From Doryteuthis pealeii (lineage: Eukaryota; Mollusca; Cephalopoda; Myopsida; Loliginidae): 64,000 bases of DNA. Positions 32,257-44,254 of the stretch are shown piece by piece. The stretch spans positions 88,695,140-88,759,139 of the forward strand of contig CM042143.1 in the NCBI GenBank assembly GCA_023376005.1, given 5' to 3'. The notes below the pieces were generated by a model. The model ran no database searches and was not told where the DNA came from. It worked only from the letters and a program-made list of their open reading frames with translations. How positions within the stretch are numbered: the first letter of the stretch is position 1; each line of letters begins with the position of its first letter. A program made the position numbers and the translations under genes.

Positions 32257-32379
32257 AGATTCTATCATTTTTTTTAAAAAGCAGATTTTATCGGCGTAAT
32301 TCAGAGAAGTCAATATTTTGATTTATTTACTTTCAGCGTAAGGCTACAAGTTTAAGGCAATCAGTGCTGATCAAATTTA

Positions 32380-33437
32380 CTAATAATGGGTTGTGAAATC
32401 AACTTGTTAATCATGATCCAGGTGTCCAGACACTTTGGAAATAAAAGTCAATATATCCTGATCTACAAAATTACTCAAATAAAATCTACATACTTATAAA
32501 AAAAATTAAAAATGGATATAGCAAAGCTGAAAAAAAAAGGAATGATTTACTATTTTTCTCAATGTGCTAAACATTTAATGGACTAAGATTTCTTATTAAA
32601 CTATTTAAATTTGTTATTTGTCTGAATTTTTTTTTCTAGATGAGGCTTAATGTGCATAATTTTGATTTTTCGGACTGTTGTCCTCATCTTTATTGTGGTA
32701 TGTAAAGCATTGTGATTTTACATGCTACAATAAAGATGAGGATAACAGTCAGAAAAAACATAATTATATTTGAATTTGATTTGAAATTTTGTGTGAAAAT
32801 TGTTGAATTTAATCGTTCTCCCGCATTCTCTTAGAGTTATGTTAATAGGTTTTCTTTTTTTTCTTTTTTTTTTTTGTTTGTTTTTCAATTCATTTCATTT
32901 ATTTCAATAAATAAATAAACACAAGCTAAGGAGTCTAAACATATAACATAAATGGCATTTTTTTTTAATTTAATACTTACTTTTCCCTTAAGACTTAAAC
33001 GTAGTTCATGATTTCAAACGAACAAATTTACACCCAACATTAAAAATAATGAACTCTCCCCTAAGTTGTATTTGGAACTATTGAACTCTCATAAATTTTT
33101 TTTTTAAACACACACACACATACACACAACATGAAAAAAAAACTTCTTTTACTATTTCTACTATCTAAACATAAAAAGAAAGTATACTTATGTTTGTTTT
33201 CTAAATCAAAGTTTAATATCGAACTCATTAATAATGGGTTGTGAGATCAACCTGTTAATTATGATTAGGGTGACAGTGCAGTTTGGGAATAAAAGTCAAT
33301 GCTCTGATTTACAAAATTACTCAAATAAAACCTGCATACTTTTTTTTAAATGGATATAGCAAAGCTGAAAAAGAAAAAAAAAGGGGAATGGTTTACTATT
33401 TTTTTTTACTCATATATGTGCTGAACATTCAATGGGT
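32380..33437. repeat. Pair of ~200-bp direct repeats
   Basis: About 32380-32580 and 33228-33437 share taataatgggttgtga, ataaaagtcaat, acaaaattactcaaataaaa and atggatatagcaaagctgaa. The second copy leads into a Helitron-like 3' end at 33490, so both may be parts of one such element. Confidence 0.55.
32667..32759. repeat. Foldback hairpin repeat, hammerhead-like core
   Basis: Inverted arms 32667-32706 and 32716-32759. The minus strand of the left arm reads aaagatga-ggac-aaca-gtcc-gaaa. This matches a hammerhead core except that the first two bases (C3, U4) are replaced. Confidence 0.6.
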
Positions 33438-33462
33438 TCAGATTTTTTTAAGTACGGAGCAT

Positions 33463-33490
33463 CCCGGACAACACTGGGTCATGTTGCTAG
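33463..33490 (+). mobile_element. Helitron-like 3' terminus
   Basis: Hairpin CCCGG-acaaca-CTGGG, then a short spacer (tcatgttg) and CTAG followed by T. Closest to family A of 21.8-22.6 kb. Confidence 0.5.
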
Positions 33491-33860
33491 TTGGTTCCAG
33501 ATGATGATAATCCGAAACTCTTAGAAATATCCTTCTCCACGTTTACTAACAAGGTTTTATAGTTAACAAAAATAAAAATAATTATTTGAATACATTTTTT
33601 ACTGACTTTTAAGATCATTTAATATTGCAATGGTCTTTCATTTTGAAGAATAATAAAACGAAAGATGGAAAATTAAGAGTTCGATTTTAAAGATTTATTT
33701 TTTGAATAAAACCCAATAATCTATCAACAAATAATCGAATCATAATTGATTTACATGATTGTAATTTATGTTTTTAATTAGTGGGGAATTTAATTTGTTT
33801 TCATCTTATCATTTACGAAGAACAAAAAAAGGTCTAAATCAAAAATAGTGATTTACAATA

Positions 33861-33994
33861 ATTTTGATATTTCGGACTGTAGTCCTCATCTCTCTGGTGT
33901 ATAAATACAACGACCCTAAGATTAATGGGGCCTGAACGTTATGTTTAATCACAATAAAGATGAGAACAACAGTCCGAAATATCAAAATTAATCA
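33861..33994. repeat. Foldback hairpin repeat, second copy
   Basis: Arms at 33861-33895 and 33953-33994 are inverted copies of attttgatatttcggactg and caatAAAGATGAG-type sequence. Again each carries the GATGA...GTCC-GAAA arrangement without C3-U4. Confidence 0.55.
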
Positions 33995-33999
33995 TATCA

Positions 34000-34809
34000 A
34001 GTCTCATCTCATAAATACAAGTAAAAGTACATATGGTTACATAAAAGAGACAGATAGGTAAACAAAACCATAAACACTGTATGTATCGTTATTTTACTTA
34101 CATAATCATTTAGTTTAAAATACAGAATGTCTTTGAAAGAAATTTAAAGATAAAATGGAAAATATTTACGGAAATAAAAAATAGAGTAGAAAATTTTCGA
34201 GTAAATTTTGAATCTTTGTTGATGAATGAAAGAAATAAAAAAAAAATCATCTTTTCTTCTAAGAATAAGATTTTAATCTTTCTTTCTTTATAATCGATGG
34301 TGCTGGTACTTTTTATCAATTAATTATTATTATTCATGTTTTAAATCCGAGAAATTAATTTATTAAAACTGAATTATTATTTTATGAAAATTGTTTGTAT
34401 CCGGTTTTATTTTTTTTGTTTATTTTTTTTTTTTCGGAAGGGAAAATGTGGGGAAACATTTAAATGAACAGCTGTTCTTTTTTTTTCTTTTAACTAAACC
34501 ACGAGTCGATTTAATTTTTAAAGTCACTACACACATAAACACACACACATATATAAAATATTCGTTGTTTTAATTTTAATATTAAGAAAAACGTCTTAAT
34601 AACTGAAACATTTTTAGGTGACCAAGAAGAGCAAGACGAAAACAACTACACAAATATTAGTAGTGCAACTAACAAATTTTCTATCCTTGTACAATTTAGG
34701 TCGAAATTTAATATTTTCCTAATACCAGTTTATTTCTTAGAGAATTTAGATGATTTTAAAAGTCATCATTTAATCTAACCCTTCAACTTTTTACCACTAA
34801 AATAAAATC
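34000..34809. other. AT-rich spacer
   Basis: No gene or repeat recognised. Short open frames here are low-complexity. Confidence 0.4.
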
Positions 34810-34990
34810 TAGAAGTAGATTCATGGAATAAACTACCATCATTAATAGTGAATGCCTCATCTCTGAACTCTTTTAAGGCAAAGTTGGATGAATTGTGAAA
34901 AGGATATAAATATTCAGTAGAAATAAGATAAATGTTTTAAATATAAGGAACAACTGACAGGTCTCAGACCTAATATATATACTAGCTGAA
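34810..34990 (+). pseudogene. LINE polymerase tail, short copy
   Basis: Encodes WNKLPSLIVNASSLNSFKAK (near 34825-34885) followed by a 3' UTR stretch shared with 27960-28030 (atataaggaacaactgacag, agacctaatatata). Confidence 0.65.
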
Positions 34991-35825
34991 AAGATATAAA
35001 ACATAACGACTAAAATACATTTCGAGGGAAGCAAAAGAAAGATATGTACACAGTGCGCGCACATACAAAGAAAAAAAATGTAGTTGTAAGGAAGTATTGT
35101 ATAATCTTTTAGAGAGAGCATTTAAAAGAAAATATAAGATTATATTCCTTGTAGAGCAATTAAAAAGTGTCCAGTTGGTCCCTACCTGTTGAAGGTAATG
35201 GGCTTTTTTACATGGCCCCCAGCGAAATGCTTGCAGCTCGAAAAACTACCAACCCCTCACGTTTGTGGTCAAGGTGAACACGTGTTTTTTAGTATCGTTT
35301 TAGTAGACAACTGCTTTGTTTGTTACTACGATTGGGTTGGTTTTGATAGCCAAAAAAGAAAGAAAGAAAGAAAATTAAAAAAGCATAATCTCAGCTAAAC
35401 AGATCAATTCAGATCTGATATGAATATTAATTACGTTTAGCATAAAGTTTGTGAGGGTGAGGCTAGTGAGGAAAATGATTTATGATAATTTTTTTTTTTA
35501 AGTCTGTGCCACAATAAAAGCAAAGAGAGGACGAGGTTTAAAGTTTACGGTTTTAATTTATAAATAAATAAAAATATATTTATATAAATAAATAAATAAA
35601 TATATAAGTTCCTGGAACGGCAACTGGTTCTCCTCACGAGCACCGTTTTATAGTCACGCGCCCAAAGAACATTCTACTACTAGAAACAATTTTAAGGAAT
35701 TTCGTATTCAAATTAATTTTCCTTAAAATAAATCATACATAAATATGCACTAGGAAGTAAGATATTATTTAATAAAAAATAAAATAAGACAAAAAATGAA
35801 ATATGTAAGTAAAAGATATTTTTAA
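34991..35825. other. Unassigned non-coding stretch
   Basis: Two less AT-rich patches (about 35190-35300 and 35610-35690) show no coding or repeat identity that I recognise. Confidence 0.3.
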
Positions 35826-36730
35826 AAAAAGAAGAATTCCCATGACCCATCACAATTTGATTCATATTTAACCGTGGTATCAAACTATAATTTTACAAAA
35901 TAAAAATCGTGATAAATTTCAATTAGCTTTTTATTTGAAACGAAAATAAAAATTGACAACAATATTACCTACATATTATTTTTTTGTTTTGTTTTTGTGA
36001 TTATCATTATTATCTTTAAATGTGTATTTAACTTCGTGGACACTCGTTGTCACTGTAAGTGGGTGTTTAACTTTTTAAAGTTTGGGATCGATTTTTAAAT
36101 TCTAAGATAGAAATTCCAAGCAGGAACTGATTAAATCAAAATTAACTTTTTTTCTTAATGATTTAAGATTAATCTTAATGTGATAGAAACATTTGTAAAC
36201 CAATATTTACTTTAAAAATTTAAAAAAAAAAAAACAGATTTAAAACTATCTAATTAAATTTTCATAAACTTTTAATTTATTATCTGACGCGGATATTAAT
36301 AAAGTACAAGGCAACTTTTCAAATGAAAAAACTAAAAAAAAAAACTTTTCAAATGAAAAAAGAAAAAAAAAAAGAAATATGCAAAATAATTTTTTTTAAA
36401 TTCCCATGACTTATCAGAATTGGATTCATTAACTTAACTGTGATACAATAAAATATAATTTAACCTCCCAAATTTCAATCAAGATGTTTATTTGAGAGAA
36501 AAAATTGACAATAATATCACCTACATTATATTTTTGTTTTTGTCTTTAATAATGATAAAGTAACTTTATAATTATTATTTTTAAATGATGTGATTGTGTA
36601 TTTAACTTTACTGTGAAATTTTATTTTATTGTAATTACATTTTCATAAGCTTTTAATTTATTATTTGACGCGGATATTAATAAAGTTCAAGGCAACTTTT
36701 CAAATTAAAAAAGAAAAAAAATTAAAAAAA
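35826..36730. repeat. Tandem segmental duplication
   Basis: Two direct copies: about 35826-36370 and 36395-36730. Shared markers in order are attcccatgac, aaaattgacaa, and gacgcggatattaataaagt followed by caaggcaacttttcaaa. The second copy is internally shorter. Confidence 0.6.
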
Positions 36731-37560
36731 AAAAAGAAAGAAATGAATCCCTGAAAGTGAAAAATCATAAGTTCAGTTAACTTTTAAAATAAAAAAATAA
36801 AAAATAAATCAAAGATCAAAAACAAATATATTATAAAATATATCAATAATACATTTAAAAATAAATACATATAAAACAAAGAAATAAAAAAAAACTAAAA
36901 AAAACTTGCAGTTGAATAATTAAAGTAACATAGACATGAAAATAAATTAAAATATTTAGATTTTTTATATTTATATTCATTTTTTTTCTTTTAGTAACGA
37001 GAACCCTTTATGGAGAACGTAGTTTGATTGTTTCTATTTATGTACGGAGGAAAAAAATGATAAAAAATTATCTTGACCAATCTAAATGAACCCGGAATTT
37101 AAAATTCTATTGTTGAAAATACCATTATTGTTGGTCATTTTATTCAAAAATAAAAATAAAAAATCTTTATACAATAAATTACCTCTTCCCTTTTCCTATT
37201 CTTTTTTATATTCATGTTAGAAATTTGGAAATTAAACATTAAATGATATAAAAATTAAACAGAAACCTCAAATTAAGAATAGTGTTTTTTTTTCTTAGGG
37301 TTCGTGAATTTAAGAATTTTAGTTAATTTTTTCCATCAATTCCCTTACCTGAAATCTTTGACGGAATATTTTTAAACAAATTTGTTGCCAATATATTTAT
37401 GGCTTAATGCATTGAATATGCAATACTTTAAATATTATTAGTGATGGAATTTATATTTTCATTGATAATTTTATATTTGTTTTTAAGGCCACCACGCTTG
37501 TTAACTTTCACAAATGAATCACTTGAAATTCGCTATTATATGTAAGGGGAGATAACTAAA
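36731..37560. other. AT-rich spacer
   Basis: Very A/T-rich; no gene, RNA or clear repeat seen. Confidence 0.45.
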
Positions 37561-37589
37561 AAAAACAAAAAAAAAAACTTAATACGCAT

Positions 37590-38032
37590 GTTAAAAACGA
37601 GACCGTTCAAATCGTCCAAAAATGAAATGCAAAAATGGAAATCCTGATTATCTGTTGTTGCTTATCCGCCAAATTCTTATTTCTTATGAGTGTCGTCACC
37701 TCGGCTAAATAATGGACCATTCCGTTTTCATCATAAAGAAAGAAAGGGAAGAGAAAGGACATGCTACACAGAAACAATATAATAAGAAAGAAAGAAAGAA
37801 AGATAGAGTAGGGGAAGATAGAGGGGGTGAGCGCGCAGAAGCGATAACGCTAATCTGTTTCAATCGAACATAATGAAATGATGAAAATAAGGAAAGAAAG
37901 AAAATAAGAGAAAGTAAAATCAAGATTATTATACTTTTTACATATTGAACTATTTTAAAATAGCTCTTAAGTAAGCATATCAAACATAATAGTTAAATTA
38001 TCTTATTGTGGTATATCCACAGGTTCTGCTAG
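37590..38032 (+). mobile_element. Helitron-like element, family C
   Basis: 3' end: hairpin GTGG-tata-tCCAC, AGGTTCTG, CTAG, then T, as in the copy ending at 8905. The interior has gcgataacgctaatctgttt and a GA-rich tract at 37737-37810. Confidence 0.6.
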
Positions 38033-38058
38033 TTAATAGATTATTTTCTTTAAACATC

Positions 38059-38059
<1 letters not shown>

Positions 38060-38091
<32 letters not shown>
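38060..38091. repeat. (TAA)n microsatellite at LINE 3' end
   Basis: About ten ATT/TAA triplets lie exactly where the minus-strand LINE ends. TAA-repeat association is known for R4/Dong-type LINEs. Confidence 0.7.
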
Positions 38092-41040
38092 CTCCTATTG
38101 AGTTTTCACATCAGTGTTAGCTGATGGTCTTTCACTGGAGTCTGAGTGACAGCAAGTCTCCTCAGGTCTCCAGCACTCTTCTGAGTATTATGGCAGATTG
38201 CAGCAGTGCAGTGTTCTGAATGGTTTCAATCCTTCCACTGATTTCCAAACTTTCCAAACCCTTTTCCAATCCTTTTGGGGCTGTTCCAAGTGCACCAACT
38301 ACAATTGGTATAACTTTCACTTTCATATTCCATAACTTTTTCAGTTCTCTGGCAAGGTCCAGATATTTGTCCATTTTTTCATTTTCCTTTAGCTTTACCC
38401 TGTAATCTGCTGGAACTGCAAAATCCACCAGTTAACAAGTTCTTTCTTTTTTGTTTATCAATACTAGTCTGGTCTTCTTGCTGGGTTAAGGTGATCCGTT
38501 TTTATTTCAAAGTCCCAGAGAATTTTATGTGTTTCGTTCTCAAGAACAGATTCTGGTTTATGCATATACCATTTTGGTATATGGTCAAAATTAAATTTTT
38601 TGCATAATTCCCAGTGGATCACCTTCCCAACCCAGTCGTGTCTAGTTTTGTATTCCCATTGTGCTAGTTTGCTACATTTGCAGAGTACATGATTTACAGT
38701 CTCATCTCTATTACCACAAAGTCTACATTTACTATTTTGTTGGGTCTTATCAATTTTCGCTTTGATATAGTTTGTCCTTATGGCATTATTTTGTGCAGCA
38801 ATTATTAATGATTCTGTTTCTCTTTTGAGGTTTCCTTTTCTTAACCATGTCCAAGTCTTTTCATGTGTAACCTCTTCGATTTGTCATTTGAAGTGTCCAT
38901 ATAATTGTTTTTCTTCCCATTTTTGTTTTTTAGTCTTTGTTGTTTTTCTGTTCGTCCATCTATCACTTCTACTATTATTGGCCGCCATAAGTAATTTGTC
39001 TTTGCTCCTTCTTGTGTAATCTTCAAGCTGTTGGATTGTGGTTTCTACGCAGTCCTCTATGTTGGCAAGACCTCTTGCCCCTTCCTTTCTTGACACATAT
39101 AATCTATCTCTATCATCTCTAGGGTGAAGAGCCTTGTGCATGGTCATTAACTTTCTCGTTCTTTGGTCAATCTGTCTGAGTTCTTCTTTTGTCCATTTTA
39201 AGAATGGTCCTGAGTATCTTATAATGGGGATGGCCCAGGTATTGATTCTTTTGATTAGGTTTCTGCTGTTAAGTTTGGTTTCTAAAAGTTTTCTAGTTCT
39301 CCTAAGATATTCTTTTTTAACTTTTCCTTTCATTTCTGTTTGCTTGATATTGTCCGCTTCTAAAATTCCCAAGTATTTGTAACAAGTGATTTTATAGTGT
39401 CCTGATTTGGCAGTTGTATTCCATTCATTAATTTTCTTTCACCCTGTTTCATTACTAACATAGCACATTTTTCAATTCCAAATTCCATCCCTATATCCTG
39501 GCTATATATTCTAATAGTTTGTACCAGGGTTTCTAATTCTTTTTCATTTTTTGCAAAAATTGTTATGTCATCCATGTACATAAGGTGGTTTATCTTTTCT
39601 TGTGTGTTAGTGAATTTGTATCCCCCTGTACATTTTTAAATATATGATTGAGAGGCATCATTGCTATAATGAACAGTAGTGTGATAATGAGTCTCCTTGG
39701 AAGATACCTCTCTGGATTTTTATTTCTGCCAGGGATTGTTTTCCGGCTTTTAATTGAACTCTCCAGTTTTCCATGGCTTTTTCAATGAAATTTATGATGT
39801 TGTTGGAAATTTTGTACATTTTTAAACATTCTAAAATCCAGGTATGTGGGATCATGTTATATGCTTTTCTGTAATCGATCCAGGCCATTGCAATATTTTT
39901 CCGTCTATTTTTTACTTCTTTAAGAATGTATTGGTCTATATACAGTAAATCATGTGTTCCTCTTTTTCCCTTGCGGCATCCTTTCTGTTCTTCTGGGAAA
40001 AGGTTACACCAATTGAGTAAAAAGTATATTTTTTCTTTTATAACAGCAGTCAATATTTTCCACATCATGGGTAGACAAGTTATTGGTCTATAATTACTGG
40101 GGATGTTTCCTTTTTTAGTGTCTTTCTGGATTAGGGTAGTTATTCCTTTCGTCATCCATTCGGGTACTTCTGTTTTTTGTAGACATCTGTTCAGTTGCTG
40201 GGCCATTCTTTTGTGGATAGAAGTAAATTTTTTGAACCAGAATCCATGTATGCCTGGTGTTTTCCAATTTTTTACTTTCTTGAGTACTGATTTCAGCATA
40301 ATTATATGAACACTTGCTACAGGCCCTTCCTCAATTTCCATCAGTTCATTCTTAATATCACTAATCCATTTCGATTTCTTATTGTGTTCTTTCCTCTTCC
40401 ATATATTGCTCCAAAACTTTTCTGCTTTTGTTGCATTTGGGTGTTCACCCATGTTTGTTTTTGATCCATTAATTTGTTCATAAAATTTCTTCTCATTGTT
40501 TTGGAAGGTCCTATTTTGTTTGTACTGTTTGGTTCTTTCTCGATATTTTTTAAGTCTTCCTTCTATAGCCTATATCTTTTGATTTACTTCTTCCATCTTA
40601 ATTTGCTGTTGTCTTTTAACCTTTTTAGCTAAGTGTGTATTTGTTTTTTTGTTTAAAGTATTTGTTTGTTGTCGTAGTTTTTTTATTTGTTCTTCCAATC
40701 TAAATTCCCATCCAGCTTTTGTGCTTCTGTTTGGTTCTCTGTTTGTGTTTCATAGGGGTGCACCAATTCTGTCACAGACTAGCTTTGCTCCTGCATAGAT
40801 AAGGTTGTTTAGGTCTGTGATATTGTTTGTTGGGATGTTCATTAATATTTTGTTTATCCTTTCAGTTTCTTTCTTGACTTTTTTCACTCTATGTTTCTTA
40901 GGGATGGTAATGTACTCTTCTTATCAGCCCAGATTTGTTGTATAAGTTCTATATCCATTCTCTGTTCTTGTGTTAGTTCCTGTGTTGTTAAGGTAGGTCA
41001 TACAAGGTCTTCATTGCCAGTATGTTGTTCATTTTGTTTA
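38092..41040 (-). pseudogene. R4/Dong-like LINE with restriction-like endonuclease
   Basis: One long polymerase is readable in broken minus-strand frames. Order: a charged N-terminal part (about 41000-40450); reverse transcriptase from 40452 (KNWKTPGIHGFWFKKF, SNYRPITCLP, EEQKGCRKGKRGTHDLL, AMAWIDYRKAYNMIPH, IFQGDSLS); after a frameshift near 39660, the catalytic MYMDD box at 39581; thumb region (YLRRTRKLLETKLN, KEGARGLANIEDCVE) to 38884; a CCHC finger CRLCGNRDETVNHVLCKC near 38700; then RPD and VDFAVPADYRVKLKENEK, fitting a restriction-like endonuclease. It ends at 38162 (ALLQSAIILRRVLET). Clade is inferred from the endonuclease type and TAA tail. Frameshifts and stops make it inactive. Confidence 0.82.
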
Positions 41041-41860
41041 GTTGTTTCCTGATGGATTTCTATTCCTTGATTTTCCTGTCCACATATCTCTATTATCTCA
41101 AGATCAGAGAAAATTTTTTTATTCAGGATCATTCTTGCCAATCTTTGGCTTACTATCTATAGAATTCCTCAAAGTTTTTATATTAGTGAGCATTTCTTAT
41201 AAATTGCTACTTTATTTGTTTCTAGAAGAATCTTACTGTTTTACAGTTAGAATTATTCTTACAAAATTCATAAAGTGTTATGATATTTTTTTTTTAAATT
41301 TCTTGGTCAGTGTCAAGTTAGAATGTTGTTGGGAGACAAATTCTTATAAATGTGATAAAATTTAGAATATTGATAATTAGAGATAATAATTTAAGAAAAA
41401 AAATCAAAATATACTGCCTGATTATTCCACTGATTTGCAAATCTAAATTCAGATTTAAATTCAGATTTTAATTCAAAATGACCCTTTGCCTATGAACAAG
41501 AAGCTAAGTTGAGATTCATTCTGTGGGAGTTTAAAGGAACTTAACACTTCAAACACTAAAAACTGTAATAAACAGGATTAACATGCAAGCGTATGGTGAT
41601 GAGGAAAAGAACAAAACACAGATTTAAAGTTTCAAAATTGTATTGAAAAAAGGAACATGAAAGGCGAGGAAAAGATAAAGATGAGTTTAAAGGATAATTT
41701 TGGTGATAGTTATGTCTTGAATAAAAAGTTAATGAGTGTCCGGTGGCTGAATCAGTTGCAGTTTAGGTGGAGAGGTGGGCAGAAGAACCAGTGGTAGTGG
41801 TTAGGTGTTGGTAGGTGAGTCGAGTCTTGCGTTGTTTGGTCGTCGTTAGCAGTTGTGTTC
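41041..41860. other. Unassigned non-coding stretch
   Basis: No recognised gene or repeat. The 107-codon plus-strand frame at 41042-41365 has no family features. Confidence 0.3.
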
Positions 41861-41869
41861 CTTGTATCA

Positions 41870-42230
41870 GTCGGTGTATTTATTGTTGTTGTTGTAGGCA
41901 GAATTTTGTGTTTCGGTTATTCTGAAGTCGATCGCTGGTCGTATCGTGTATGATAGTTAGTATAATTTTTGTATCGCTGAATGACGTGGAAATGTTCGCT
42001 TGTTGTTGACTGCCTGTGAGGTCAGGTTTGGGTAAGTGGGTGGTGTAGGTGAATCGCCGCCTGTGATGTAGATTTCGCTTGCGAGCCCTCGTGTTGGCGT
42101 GTATTTCGACTTGACGCCTGGACCTCTGTGTGTGTCGGCTTTTCAAAGCTGTTTATTTATAGAAAGCCGCGGCTCAAAATCGGATCAATTGAAGTAATTT
42201 TTATTTCACCCGGGAATCGCTTTCATTGGA
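41870..42230 (-). promoter_or_regulatory. TATA/CCAAT block, LTR-like
   Basis: On the minus strand: CCAAT at 42229-42225, TATAAATA at 42161-42154, a CpG-containing transcribed stretch, and CAATAAATA at about 41880-41872. A promoter followed about 280 bp later by a poly(A) signal suggests a retroelement LTR. No ends or target duplication were found. An 88-codon frame here starts at a TTG and is not convincing. Confidence 0.4.
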
Positions 42231-42960
42231 TGAAAATGCGAATTTTATTTACAATTTTTATTTTCTTTAATGTTAGGAATTGATTATCAAAGCGGAACTC
42301 CTGATCGGAGCCCATGCACAGATATGTGTTAAAATGGTCATTCTGTTTTAGGCTATGATGGAGTAAACTTCTGATTTGGCGTCTGCGCCTTATGTTTGTT
42401 TTGTTGACGAATGTATGTATCTTTTATTATTGCAGTGTGTGTGCGAATTGAAATGCTGAATTAGTGAATCAGGAGATATCTACATTTGCTTATGCAACAA
42501 AACCATCCGATGAAAGTTTGTTTGTACCCAATAGCCTCAACACACCTGTTCTGGTTGAGATTGGTAAATTAATTGTATTATTTAACCAACCAAATGATTC
42601 CCATTAAAACTAAAGCAAAACTAATGAACAAATTGTTTCTTTGATGTTACATTTCATATAAAAATTACCGCCAACCAACATATAACAAATCCATTTTAAT
42701 GTTAAGAGAACATTATTGGGTTCCTTACTTCTGGTAATGCAGTAACTCTTGTTTATTGTTGAGGGAATACAGTAGGTATTTCCGTTACCAGAGTGATTAT
42801 TGTCTATTTGTTATATCTGCTTTATTTCACTTATCTTACTTACAAAACGAATGTGTTTATTTTACCTTTAACTTATAAAAAGACTAGCAGAAGTACCTGG
42901 TTCATGACTGAACTAAAAAGATTTTATGAACACCAGAAAGTGAGAGAGAAAGGGGAAAGA
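42231..42960. other. Spacer
   Basis: No gene recognised. A splice-acceptor-like ttttattattgcag near 42430 has no plausible exon behind it. Confidence 0.3.
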
Positions 42961-42964
42961 GAGG

Positions 42965-43560
42965 ATTGTGGGGATTAAAATAAAATAAAAAATAAAAAAT
43001 AACAATCTCCCATGAGCCCTCAGACAAGAAGAACCCTTTGAGCGTGCGCATATAAAAGGCCTCTTCCTGGCACCATAAAGATCCCTCGGATATTCCAATG
43101 TAGACTTTTACTGAGAACTCATGCTATTGACTGGCTTGGGAGAAAATTTCCTTTCCAAGAAATAGCTATGAACCTAGAAATAAAGTCTGAACTTTAAAAG
43201 TATCTATCATTTTTGTCTCTCTCTTGTTATATCTGCTTAATATCTTCCTTAATTCCTTTACAGCTCGACGACCCACAAAAAAGTAATTAAGTAAGGGAAG
43301 AGAAGAGACAAAGACAAAATATGCTTTAAAGGGTCAGACTTTATTTCTAGGTTCATAGCTATTTCTTGGGGAGGAGATTTTATCAAAAGCTGTGTTACCT
43401 GTAAAGGTCTGCGTTGGAATGGTTGAGGTTTCCTTTTGGGGGTAGGAAGGGACTTTTTCTCTGTGCTTGCCCAGAGGGTTCTTCCTGTCTGAGGCCTCTG
43501 AGCAATTGTAATCTTTTATTTTTGATCTTATTTTTATTTCAATTTCATTTTAAGCAAACT
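42965..43560. mobile_element. Two LTRs in inverted orientation
   Basis: The left copy (about 42965-43262, plus) holds tcagacaagaagaaccct, a TATA box (gcgcatataaaaggcc), aacctagaaataaagtctga with AATAAA, and ends CTTTACA. The right copy (about 43281-43560, minus) repeats these in reverse (ttatttctaggttcatagct). They face each other across about 18 bp (gctcgacgacccac). Normal retrotransposons have LTRs in direct orientation, so this is an aberrant or rearranged structure. Confidence 0.6.
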
Positions 43561-43816
43561 GAAGTTGACCTGTCAGCTATGTTGATATGTTGGTATATTG
43601 TTGGTAATATGTCATAAGGCTGGTTGCCAACTGCTATCTTCTATTGTCTATCCTGTCTTTTAGGTGCCTGCTGTGATTTGCCATGGAAGGTTTCATTAAT
43701 TGATTTTATACTAAAGCAGTAGCGCAGTCAGACCAACATTCCAAACTTTTGATCTTTCATTGTCATTGGTTGGAAAATGTTGTTTTGGGGATCATATGGT
43801 CTATTTACAACTACAT
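43561..43816. other. Spacer
   Basis: No gene or repeat recognised. Confidence 0.4.
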
Positions 43817-44068
43817 CAAGGTCCGGGTTACCCCAGTCGGTAGAGCGTTCAGCTAGAAACCATAAGGTTCCTTTTTCGATACCGGCCCTCACCAACTCAG
43901 CGTATGAGTAGCACAGGGATCTGTGCGGTAAAGTAAGGAGCTGATGGTAGGTGTGGCGCTCCACCTCAGACGCAAAAACAATCTCCTTCTAGTGTTAGTG
44001 AAAAGGGGATAGACTCCCTCACTGATTGGCTGATACCAATTTAGGCCGCCCCGATGACTTTACTTTAC
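43817..44068 (+). mobile_element. tRNA-derived SINE, family 1, with 12-bp TSD
   Basis: Head ttaccccagtcggtagagcg (A box) and B-box ttcgataccgg, body gagtagcacagggatctgtg ... gtggcgctccacctcag, end gatgactttactttac. The 12-mer TTACAACTACAT flanks it at 43805-43816 and 44069-44080. Confidence 0.88.
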
Positions 44069-44254
44069 TTACAACTACATACACATTAGTTTGATTTTTC
44101 CTCCAAAATTATTTGCGCAGGAGTAATTTCTGCTTATTTTTTAAGAATCTGACAGGTATAAGTAATAGAGAATGCGGCAGTGATGCAGCATAATGGTGAA
44201 ATGAATGCATGTTGGTAGTTCTGTTGCATCTTATTGATGAAAATAAAAACCAGG

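Noticed and set aside
38900..39600. Plus-strand open frames over the LINE as genes
   Set aside because: They are reverse-strand shadows of the LINE polymerase.
41880..42146. 88-codon minus-strand frame as a gene
   Set aside because: No ATG start, basic low-complexity composition, and it lies inside an LTR-like transcribed leader.
43824..43900. True tRNA gene
   Set aside because: The tRNA-like heads here and at the other SINE sites do not close a cloverleaf and are joined to conserved SINE bodies with target duplications.
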